Made by a program: the position numbers and the translations under genes. From NCBI GenBank assembly GCA_031281125.1, contig JAITFU010000144.1, positions 1 to 34,638 on the forward strand: a stretch of DNA of 34,638 nucleotides, written 5' to 3'. Below are positions 7,932 to 14,497 of this stretch, in pieces. The stretch is from Prevotellaceae bacterium. GTDB lineage: Bacteria > Bacteroidota > Bacteroidia > Bacteroidales > UBA932. How positions within the stretch are numbered: the first letter of the stretch is position 1; the number at the start of each line of letters is the position of its first letter. The notes under the pieces are model-generated. The model was not told the origin of the DNA. It did no database searches and saw nothing but the letters and a program-made list of their open reading frames with translations.

Positions 7932-9617
7932 TTAAGGTTTGGGCACAATATACGGTTTTTTAAACTCAATATTTGGCAAACGGGTAATGTCCATCTCTTC
8001 AAATAGTATGGCATTAGGAGAGATAACAGAAGACTGGTTAAATCCGTAACTCTCTATTTGCTCTATGTTGGAAGCACCTAAGATTCGTTTAAAAGGTCTA
8101 AGGCTTGTTGCGTCTGAAATGGCTGCCCCACGCACCAACTCTTCACGTCCATCTTCTACATACACTTTATAAAAAAAGCTATCTCCTCCGCTCATTATCC
8201 TAACGATATATGCGTATTCCAAATCCTCCTCCTTGGCTGCCGCGATCAGTTTTTTATACAATTCATCGTTACTAAAAGTTTGATTACAGGTAATGTGGAT
8301 GTTACCTGCGGTTACCTTATAAGCATTGGCGTTATAATCAAAACGTACATGGCCGTTTGATTCTCGGATATTGTTGGTTGGTTTTCTGCCGTTCAACAAG
8401 TTACGCAGCACACCGTTTTCAATCAGCATCAACTCTTTTGCAGGAACAACACCTTCTGCATCAATCGGATAATATCCGTTGAGTCGTTTTCCATTGTAAA
8501 ATTCCTGTCCGGTAATCGACTTAATTGAAAGATCCCTCGAAATCACTTTCTTGTTTAGCATCAATTCAAAATCATTTCCTCCTAATTGTGGAGACGTTAA
8601 TTGCAATACTCCATTTACCATTATCAAACTTTGGGATTGAGGCAGTTGAGCTAATTTTGGAGCTGCTGCCAACTTGTTATTGCTGAGAAAAGCCTGCACA
8701 AAGAGAATATATAACGCCTTTCCTTCAAACAAAACCGGTCCGCTGTACGCATCGTTCACCACATGCGCATTCTTTAGCTTTAAAAGATTCTCCATAACCG
8801 CTTTACATTGATTTGTAAAGGTAACAAGGTCGGGCATTTGTTCAAACGTAGCGTTCTCTTCATAAACTGTTTGGCTAAGGTCTTGCCCGTCTTCTGCCCG
8901 TGTGTTTGCGGTAAATGTAAGTTGATAAAAAGTATAGGGGATTGTGTAACGGCTACCCTCTGTGTTATAAGTATATGTCATGATACTTCTTGCAGTCAGC
9001 GATACGTTTGAGTTCAAAATATCGGGATATTGTTTGGCCGTTTCCGAAACCTTTCGTAAATAGTTTTCCCAGTACGCCTTGTTAAAATTAAGAGAAACCG
9101 GTTGAGCGATCATGTGTACTTGTTTTACCTGTTCAAAGTCCGGCAGGTCTTTTTCCTCCTGAGTTTGAGTTTGTTGCTGCAGGATCGCCATTTTGGATCG
9201 ATACGTTTCTACGGAACTTTTGTAAACCCCATCCAAGTCTCTCCAAATGGTAATCGGTACACCGGTTGTGTTGTCAATTAGAGTTGTTGACGAAGGTGAA
9301 AAAGCTCTTTCGGGCACTTTTAGGTTATTGCGGTGATAATTTCCAACCAACAATGTGGGCATTCCGCGTCTTTGATGAATTTCGCTTGTACTGCTTATGG
9401 TGCCCAACGAGGCAGACAGGGTGTAATCAACCCTGTCAAATACCGAATAACTGATGAAAAACGGGGGCGCCATACCCTCCATTTTGAGTGATGTCATGTT
9501 TCTGTCCACCTCTTTTTGAATGGCATTAATAACGGGGTTATCGCTTTGCGCCGCTAGTGGGTACAGTCCAAGGAATAGACCAAAAAATAACAAAGTAATT
9601 TTTATTGTTTTGCTCAT
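7932..9617 (-). CDS. Secreted TldE/PmbA-like protein (no zinc motif)
   Basis: This 561-residue member of the TldD/PmbA family starts with a signal peptide (LLFFGLFLGLYPLAAQS), so it is probably periplasmic. It aligns by eye with the neighbouring TldD-like protein along its length: the shared N-terminal motif FFISYSV, the central KAYWENYLRKVSETA segment, and TFTANTRAEDGQDL. At the equivalent position it reads LFVQAFLSNNK instead of HEIFGH, so it cannot hold the catalytic zinc. That is the pattern of TldE (PmbA), the non-catalytic partner in the TldD-TldE protease heterodimer. It is 26 bases downstream of the TldD-like gene and is surely co-transcribed. Cytosolic TldD/E in E. coli processes microcin B17 and degrades unfolded peptides; the substrate of a secreted pair is unknown. 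Confidence 0.85.
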   Translation of the reverse strand: MSKTIKITLLFFGLFLGLYPLAAQSDNPVINAIQKEVDRNMTSLKMEGMAPPFFISYSVFDRVDYTLSASLGTISSTSEIHQRRGMPTLLVGNYHRNNLKVPERAFSPSSTTLIDNTTGVPITIWRDLDGVYKSSVETYRSKMAILQQQTQTQEEKDLPDFEQVKQVHMIAQPVSLNFNKAYWENYLRKVSETAKQYPDILNSNVSLTARSIMTYTYNTEGSRYTIPYTFYQLTFTANTRAEDGQDLSQTVYEENATFEQMPDLVTFTNQCKAVMENLLKLKNAHVVNDAYSGPVLFEGKALYILFVQAFLSNNKLAAAPKLAQLPQSQSLIMVNGVLQLTSPQLGGNDFELMLNKKVISRDLSIKSITGQEFYNGKRLNGYYPIDAEGVVPAKELMLIENGVLRNLLNGRKPTNNIRESNGHVRFDYNANAYKVTAGNIHITCNQTFSNDELYKKLIAAAKEEDLEYAYIVRIMSGGDSFFYKVYVEDGREELVRGAAISDATSLRPFKRILGASNIEQIESYGFNQSSVISPNAILFEEMDITRLPNIEFKKPYIVPKP

Positions 9618-9643
9618 GATAAGTTGTTTTTAGATTAATAAAG

Positions 9644-11320
9644 TTACGGTCTTTTAAGAATTGGAGGCTGACTTTGCGACCTGGCTTTCTTTTGCGTTTC
9701 GATCATTTTTACAAACAATGTGGGGGCCACACAAGCAGTAGGCACGCTGCCCGATTCGGCGCCGCAATAGCCGTTAAAAATATCGTAATCGTTACCGCAG
9801 GCAGCAATTTGCGAAAAGATGGCCAAAGGCGTACCTACCAAATCAACGCCGCGTACGATTTCATCGGGGCTGCCGTCTGCATAGATGCGGTAAACTAAGT
9901 AGGGAGAGACGTTAAACGCATTAGGCATATAACGGCCGGTGGTAGTAAATCCGCCAGATACCTGATCCATCAAGTAGCCATACTCTTTCCCTTCTGCCTT
10001 TAACTGCTCCAACATCATGGTACGTAGTTCTTTATTCGATCTGGGCTGATTGCTTTCTATAATGAGGTTTGATTGGCGGGTAAAGGTGTTCAACTGAATC
10101 ATGCCGCGTCCGTGACCGTTTGATCCGGGAAAACCTTCGATGGGAGAGCGACTCATCAAAAAAGAGGTGAGTATCCCATTTTTCACAATTTCGACACGTT
10201 GTCCCCGAACGCCCTCGTCGTCAAACACATATTGGCCGCTGAGGGAAAAACCGTACCCTTTTTTTAATTGTGGTTCAAAAATCACAGACATATCTTCGGG
10301 TAACACCAATTCGCCCAATTTTTTCTTAAATGTCTGGGCATCAGCTTCACTCTTAAGACGGGCTCCTTCAATTCGGTGTCCAAAAATTTCGTGAAAAAAG
10401 ACGCTGGCTGCCTGTCCGGTCATCAGCATCGGACCGGAATACGATTCGGCAACAGGAGCGATCCGCAATTTTGAGATCGTTTCACTCATCCATTTGACAT
10501 CGTTAATGACCTGTTCGTCGGAGGGAAAGTCTTTGAGGTCGTATGCAAAATAGCTTTTATACAAGGGAAGATCCATGCCATCGTCCGCTTTGGCAGCAGC
10601 AGACATGGACAAACGATAGGTAAGACGGTTTTCAAAAATTTCGGCACCTTCGGTATCAACAAAATACTTGTGAGTCAATTCAATCTCAAAAGAGAAAGAG
10701 GAGTTGATAATGTCTTTGTTCTCATTGAACACGGCGCTGTATTTCTTTAGTTTTTCTTCCCAAGTTTTGGGGTCAAATTTAGCTTCGGAAAAGGCGATCG
10801 GTTTTTCTGAGTATTTTTCAGGTGTTTCTAAGCTAAAATCAGGCGATTGATCATCGGAACTCACCTTTACGGCTACATTGGCTTTCACCTTTTCAAAACG
10901 TTTGGTTGCCTCTACATACATGGCGTCTGTTTTTTGCCACAACGTTGTTCTCCATGCAGCCGGGTTGCTTTCTAACCCAAGCGTACCGAATCCCGATGAG
11001 TTGTAATTGGCATATCCGGATTCGTTAGACTCTTTGATTTCGCGGGTATTGTCCATGGTGGGAGTACCTACCCTAACGCCCACGTTAAAGTAACGTTGGG
11101 TGCTTGGCCTGCTCAGTAAAATGTTGCCAAAATTTGCGGTAATGCTGTAAGCGTTTATGTCATACACCCTGTAACTGATGTAGTATGCCGGAATCGGCTG
11201 CTTTTTTAGTTCGGCAAGGTTGCGATCTGCTTCGCTTTTGAGCGTTTGCAACAGCAAACTTTGCGCCGTCATCTGTTGAAGAGAGAGGGCGAATAAAAAT
11301 AAAACAATGGTTTTCTTCAT
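9644..11320 (-). CDS. Secreted TldD-like metalloprotease (zinc HExxxH)
   Basis: This is the catalytic partner of the pair, 558 residues from ATG 11320. The zinc motif HEIFGH, extended as HEIFGHRIEGARLKSE, lies near residue 310. The C-terminal active-site region GYCGAESGSVPTACVAPTL resembles the TldD end with its conserved Cys. I reject the longer ORF start (11368): the residues MKKTIVLFLFALSLQQMTAQ from 11320 form a clean signal peptide, and a TATCTTTG -7 box lies at 11346-11353, just downstream of the longer start. The signal peptide places the enzyme outside the cytoplasm, unlike E. coli TldD. It forms an operon with the TldE-like gene and possibly asmA, and is divergent from the Fic-derived gene. 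Confidence 0.9.
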   Translation of the reverse strand: MKKTIVLFLFALSLQQMTAQSLLLQTLKSEADRNLAELKKQPIPAYYISYRVYDINAYSITANFGNILLSRPSTQRYFNVGVRVGTPTMDNTREIKESNESGYANYNSSGFGTLGLESNPAAWRTTLWQKTDAMYVEATKRFEKVKANVAVKVSSDDQSPDFSLETPEKYSEKPIAFSEAKFDPKTWEEKLKKYSAVFNENKDIINSSFSFEIELTHKYFVDTEGAEIFENRLTYRLSMSAAAKADDGMDLPLYKSYFAYDLKDFPSDEQVINDVKWMSETISKLRIAPVAESYSGPMLMTGQAASVFFHEIFGHRIEGARLKSEADAQTFKKKLGELVLPEDMSVIFEPQLKKGYGFSLSGQYVFDDEGVRGQRVEIVKNGILTSFLMSRSPIEGFPGSNGHGRGMIQLNTFTRQSNLIIESNQPRSNKELRTMMLEQLKAEGKEYGYLMDQVSGGFTTTGRYMPNAFNVSPYLVYRIYADGSPDEIVRGVDLVGTPLAIFSQIAACGNDYDIFNGYCGAESGSVPTACVAPTLFVKMIETQKKARSQSQPPILKRP

Positions 11321-11345
11321 ATTAATATTTGTGGTTGATTTCCTG

Positions 11346-11353
11346 CAAAGATA
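11346..11353 (-). promoter_or_regulatory. -7 box TATCTTTG for the tldD-like operon
   Basis: The minus strand reads TATCTTTG, 25 bases before the ATG at 11320. It is one half of a divergent promoter region of about 110 bases between the tldD-like and Fic-derived genes. Confidence 0.6.
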
Positions 11354-11369
11354 CAAAAAACGCGCCATA

Positions 11370-11403
11370 TTTGCATAAGCGATCAGATAAATATGTAACT
11401 TTG
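11370..11403 (+). promoter_or_regulatory. Promoter TTTG-N22-TAACTTTG for the Fic-derived gene
   Basis: A -33-like TTTG at 11370-11373 and a -7 box TAACTTTG at 11396-11403 lie upstream of ATG 11429, with 25 bases between box and start. The spacer is slightly longer than the usual 19-21. The intact promoter suggests the shortened gene is still transcribed, and it may also serve the GH20 gene. Confidence 0.55.
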
Positions 11404-11428
11404 CATCACTTTGGAATGTCCAATCATT

Positions 11429-12013
11429 ATGAGCACTATTGAGAGATTATATAAGGAATGGCGCGCTTTGCAGCCCCTCCAGCCGGAGTTGCAACGCAGG
11501 ATGGATCAGCAATTTATGTTTGACTTCAACTACAATTCCAATAGAAAAAACTATTTGGACGTATTGGGCAGGTGTGATAACATTATTGGTTTCATGCCAT
11601 TTGACGGAGCAAATGCTTCAAAGGAACAAATCGAACCACTTCTTGAGTATATCGCCAACTTGGTGGAGAAGAAACTTTCCCTTGTTATTTCTTATGCGAA
11701 AGGAGAAATTATGCAATTTTCTGAAAGCGGTGTCGTAGAAAAAAAAGTTGATAGTCAGATTGATGTTTCTAAGGACATTATTACTGTCGTAGAAGATGTC
11801 GTAGAGAATACTGTCGAAAACATAACTAAGAAGAGGAAAAAGATAATTGTCCAATTTATCAAGATGAACAAAAATATATCAGCAAATGAAATTGCAAAAT
11901 TACTAAAGGTAAATTTAAGAACAGTACAGCGTGATATGCAACTACTTAAGAATGATGGTGTCATAGAGCGCATAGGCGGCGACCGAGGAGGTTACTGGAA
12001 AATAGTCAAATAA
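11429..12013 (+). CDS. Fic-family protein lacking the whole Fic catalytic core, winged-helix C-terminus kept
   Basis: The 194-residue product is two ends of a Fic protein joined in frame. Residues 1-40 (ERLYKEWRALQPLQPELQRR, then FMFDFNYNSNR) match the N-terminus of bacterial Fic proteins, which normally continues NSN-x-x-EGNT through the inhibitory helix. Instead, after NSNR the sequence jumps to KNYLDVLGRCDNIIGF and DGANASKEQIEPLLEYI, a segment normally found after the HPFxxGNGRxxR active site. The rest is intact: a linker, then a winged helix-turn-helix (ISANEIAKLLKVNLRTVQRD, DGVIERIGGDRGGYWKI). So roughly 150-200 residues, including the AMPylation site, are missing without a frameshift. 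ATG 11429 is preferred to the upstream TTG at 11411 because it fits the family start and the promoter. It could be a decaying gene or a surviving DNA-binding protein. GH20 follows 19 bases later. Confidence 0.82.
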   Translation: MSTIERLYKEWRALQPLQPELQRRMDQQFMFDFNYNSNRKNYLDVLGRCDNIIGFMPFDGANASKEQIEPLLEYIANLVEKKLSLVISYAKGEIMQFSESGVVEKKVDSQIDVSKDIITVVEDVVENTVENITKKRKKIIVQFIKMNKNISANEIAKLLKVNLRTVQRDMQLLKNDGVIERIGGDRGGYWKIVK

Positions 12014-12032
12014 TAAAAAACCTTTTACTATA

Positions 12033-13685
12033 ATGAAAAAACTATCTGTCACCCTGCTTGCATCGCTCTCAACTTTATGGTGCCTTGCACAAGTATCAAT
12101 TATTCCGGAACCCCTAAAATTAACACAAGGATCCGGTACATTTTCTCTTCACGATCAAGTCCAATTGGTGGCCGTTTCTGCCGATGAGTTACAGTCGGCA
12201 CGCTATTTTTCCGACTATCTAAAAAAGCATTACAATCTTAGCATCCAAATCGTTGAGAAAGTCGGAACAGATCCGGCAATTCTATTCTCTGTGGTGGAAA
12301 AGGAAACTCCATCGGTGACAGGAGAGTACGAATTAACGATTGATACTAAGCTGATTGTGCTCAATGGATTCAATCCCCAAGGCCTTTTTTACGCCGTACA
12401 AAGCCTTATTCAGCTTATACCGGCAAAGGGCCATTGGAAACTCGAAATTCCGGCGATATATATATATGATAAACCGGCATTTTCCTATCGTGGGATGCAC
12501 TTTGACGTGGTGCGCCATATCTTTCCGGTTGAGTATATTAAAAAGTTTATTGACTATTTGGCGCTGCACAAGATGAACTACTTTCATTGGCACCTTACCG
12601 ACGACCAAGGGTGGCGTATCGAGAGCGCTAAGTACCCAAAACTCAACACCATTGGTGCGTACAGAGAGGCCACGATCATCGGAATGTTTCCGGGCACCGG
12701 GGTTGATAGTACCCGTTACGGCGGTTTTTACACCGTTAAAGAGCTTCGCGAAGTGGTTGATTATGCCAAAGCACGTTACATTACCGTGATTCCCGAAGCC
12801 GACATTCCGGCGCACTGTATGGCAGCGATATCTGCCTATCCTCAACTGAGTACCGCTCCCGACACCTTGCGGAGGCCAGCTTCCACTTGGGGCATTTTTA
12901 ACCGTCAAAATAATGTACTCTCTCCCAACAAATACACTTTCAAATTTTTGGAAGATATTTTTGACGAATTGTGCGATATTTTCCACGACTCGCCCTACAT
13001 CCACTTTGGCGCAGACGAAGCATCGACAATGTGGTGGAAAGAATCAGCGGAATCTCAAGAATTTATGAAGCAAAACAACATGACGGACGAGGGTGAAATT
13101 CAGGACTACTTGGTGCGGTTGGTGGTAAATACCATCAATAACAAGGGAAAAATAGCGGTCGGGTGGGATGAGATCACCCGCGACCCCAAACTTAGCGGAG
13201 ACGTGGTAGTGATGAACTGGCGGGGCCAAAGGGGAGGTAATGAGGCGGCAAATAAGGGTTATAAGGTGATCATGACACCGTCTCGCTACAGTTACCTAAA
13301 CTCATCGCAAAGACCTGACGAAGAGTTGGTTCTTCCCCGCAGGGTAACCACACTTGACACCGTTTATCTCTTTAATCCTGTTCCAAAAGCGCTCTCTCCC
13401 CAAGCAGCCGAAAATATCATTGGAGGTCAGGGGTGTATGTGGACAGAGTACTATCCCACCATTTCTAAAGTAGAGTATGCCCTTTTTCCGCGTCTATCTG
13501 CCATTGCAGAAAATTACTGGAGCGGGCAGGGCCGCAAAGATTTAACCAAGTTTAAACAAAAGCTAAGTAAACAGTTTGACCTCTACGATCTGTGGGGTGC
13601 CAACTATTGCAACTACGTGGTGGATATAGGGGACGTTAAGAGACTCCTTAGTACCCCAAATTATCTCCCTTCAAAATCTTATTAA
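12033..13685 (+). CDS. Secreted beta-N-acetylhexosaminidase (GH20)
   Basis: This 550-residue exo-hydrolase removes terminal beta-linked GlcNAc or GalNAc from glycans. A signal peptide (MKKLSVTLLASLSTLWCLAQ) is followed by the GH20b N-terminal domain (about 22-150) and the TIM-barrel catalytic domain from FSYRGMHFDVVRHIFP. Conserved features include HKMNYFHWHLTDDQGWRIE and the catalytic Asp-Glu pair D328-E329 in HFGADEA, where family members usually read HxGGDE. There is no C-terminal carbohydrate-binding domain. The gene follows the Fic-derived gene by 19 bases with no TAnnTTTG between, so it is likely read from the 11396 promoter. Its last 38 bases overlap the convergent esterase gene. Likely use: host or cell-wall amino-sugar scavenging. 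Confidence 0.95.
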   Translation: MKKLSVTLLASLSTLWCLAQVSIIPEPLKLTQGSGTFSLHDQVQLVAVSADELQSARYFSDYLKKHYNLSIQIVEKVGTDPAILFSVVEKETPSVTGEYELTIDTKLIVLNGFNPQGLFYAVQSLIQLIPAKGHWKLEIPAIYIYDKPAFSYRGMHFDVVRHIFPVEYIKKFIDYLALHKMNYFHWHLTDDQGWRIESAKYPKLNTIGAYREATIIGMFPGTGVDSTRYGGFYTVKELREVVDYAKARYITVIPEADIPAHCMAAISAYPQLSTAPDTLRRPASTWGIFNRQNNVLSPNKYTFKFLEDIFDELCDIFHDSPYIHFGADEASTMWWKESAESQEFMKQNNMTDEGEIQDYLVRLVVNTINNKGKIAVGWDEITRDPKLSGDVVVMNWRGQRGGNEAANKGYKVIMTPSRYSYLNSSQRPDEELVLPRRVTTLDTVYLFNPVPKALSPQAAENIIGGQGCMWTEYYPTISKVEYALFPRLSAIAENYWSGQGRKDLTKFKQKLSKQFDLYDLWGANYCNYVVDIGDVKRLLSTPNYLPSKSY

Positions 13686-14466
13686 AGATTGTAAGGTGCA
13701 GATCCAATGCAAAGTCCCAATACTTCCAGCTGTGGACACCAGGCGTAAGTAGCAAAACGTGAGGAATTTGTAATTTTTTGCATTCTTGGGCCACCTCCTC
13801 ACTGTGGTCTGCAAGGTGGTCGTTATACCCACAACTGATAATGAGCAGTTTATCGCTCCCCTGCAACTGAGCAACACGGTTGATCACCGACTCTTCATCA
13901 AAACGTCGGTTCTCGGGAATAAAGGGTCCCAGCACCTTAGCCACTTCGGATTTGGAGAGGGACGTTTGCCTCAAATCCATCACGCCGCTCATACTGCCCG
14001 CCGCCCTAAAGCGAGCGGGGTCGTCAATAAAGATGTTAAGCGAACCGTGTCCGCCCATACTCAATCCGGTAATAAAGCAGGAATCGGGAACGGTACTAAA
14101 ACGTTCGCGAATAAGGGGGTACAACTCTTGGTCAAAAAAGTGTCGCCACTGCATACCTTCCGGATCGCTGTTGTTAACGTACCAACTGTTGTAAAATCCG
14201 TCGGGACAAACAATGATAAAGCCATACTTATCGCTCATGTTTTGCAACGGTACACGAGTACTCCAGTTGCTGTAATCTCCCGACCATCCGTGCAAAAGAA
14301 AGAGGGTGGGATAGACGATCCCCGACTGATAACCGGTGGGAGTGACCACCAAAACGGTATCGTTGGTATGCAGATTGGGGGATGAAATGACGATTCGCTC
14401 CTGAGCGTGCGTAGTGACAGTCAGAGCGATGAAAATTAAAAAAAGAAAAAAAGATATTCGTTTCAT
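13648..14466 (-). CDS. Secreted esterase (putative esterase family, esterase D / CE1-like)
   Basis: This 272-residue alpha/beta hydrolase has a signal peptide (MKRISFFLFLIFIALTVTTHAQ). The nucleophile elbow is GLSMGGHGS with Ser136, the probable acid is Asp216 or Asp220 in GYNDHLADHS, and the catalytic His is His245 in GVHSWKYWD. An oxyanion-region motif (LFLLHGWSGDYSNW) is present. The fold family includes S-formylglutathione hydrolases, feruloyl and acetyl xylan esterases and trehalose-type esterases; the secreted form near a GH20 enzyme favours a carbohydrate or glycan ester, but this is inference. Its 3' end overlaps the GH20 gene by 38 bases in the opposite direction, and its 5' end shares a palindromic divergent promoter with the AddB-like gene. 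Confidence 0.9.
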   Translation of the reverse strand: MKRISFFLFLIFIALTVTTHAQERIVISSPNLHTNDTVLVVTPTGYQSGIVYPTLFLLHGWSGDYSNWSTRVPLQNMSDKYGFIIVCPDGFYNSWYVNNSDPEGMQWRHFFDQELYPLIRERFSTVPDSCFITGLSMGGHGSLNIFIDDPARFRAAGSMSGVMDLRQTSLSKSEVAKVLGPFIPENRRFDEESVINRVAQLQGSDKLLIISCGYNDHLADHSEEVAQECKKLQIPHVLLLTPGVHSWKYWDFALDLHLTIFNKILKGDNLGY

Positions 14467-14474
14467 ATATTTCG

Positions 14475-14482
14475 CAAAAATA
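14475..14482 (-). promoter_or_regulatory. -7 box TATTTTTG for the esterase gene
   Basis: The minus strand reads TATTTTTG only 8 bases before the ATG at 14466, which implies a very short 5' leader. It forms the left arm of a 19-bp palindrome whose right arm is the -7 box of the opposite gene. Confidence 0.55.
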
Positions 14483-14485
14483 GAC

Positions 14486-14493
14486 TATTTTTG
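14486..14493 (+). promoter_or_regulatory. -7 box TATTTTTG for the AddB-like gene
   Basis: The plus strand reads TATTTTTG with exactly four bases before ATG 14498, so a transcript starting at the usual distance would be leaderless or almost so. The -33 position holds only TTTC, about 21 bases upstream. Confidence 0.5.
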
Positions 14494-14497
14494 TAAT

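Larger units (their letters stand above)
14475..14493. repeat. 19-bp palindrome forming two back-to-back -7 boxes
   Basis: The sequence CAAAAATAG-A-CTATTTTTG has perfect 9-bp arms around one central base. Each arm reads TATTTTTG on its own strand, so the palindrome supplies a divergent pair of promoters separated by three bases. It may also be an operator. Confidence 0.75.

Noticed and set aside
12456-12472. Short TA dinucleotide run as a repeat element
   Set aside because: It is only a few units long and lies in GH20 coding sequence (IYIYD).
12333-13004. 223-aa minus-strand ORF inside GH20
   Set aside because: It is a shadow frame of a clear GH20 coding region; it has no signal, domain or promoter of its own.
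13786-14385. 199-aa plus-strand ORF inside the esterase gene
   Set aside because: It is antisense to the esterase active-site region, which is well conserved; no family resemblance.
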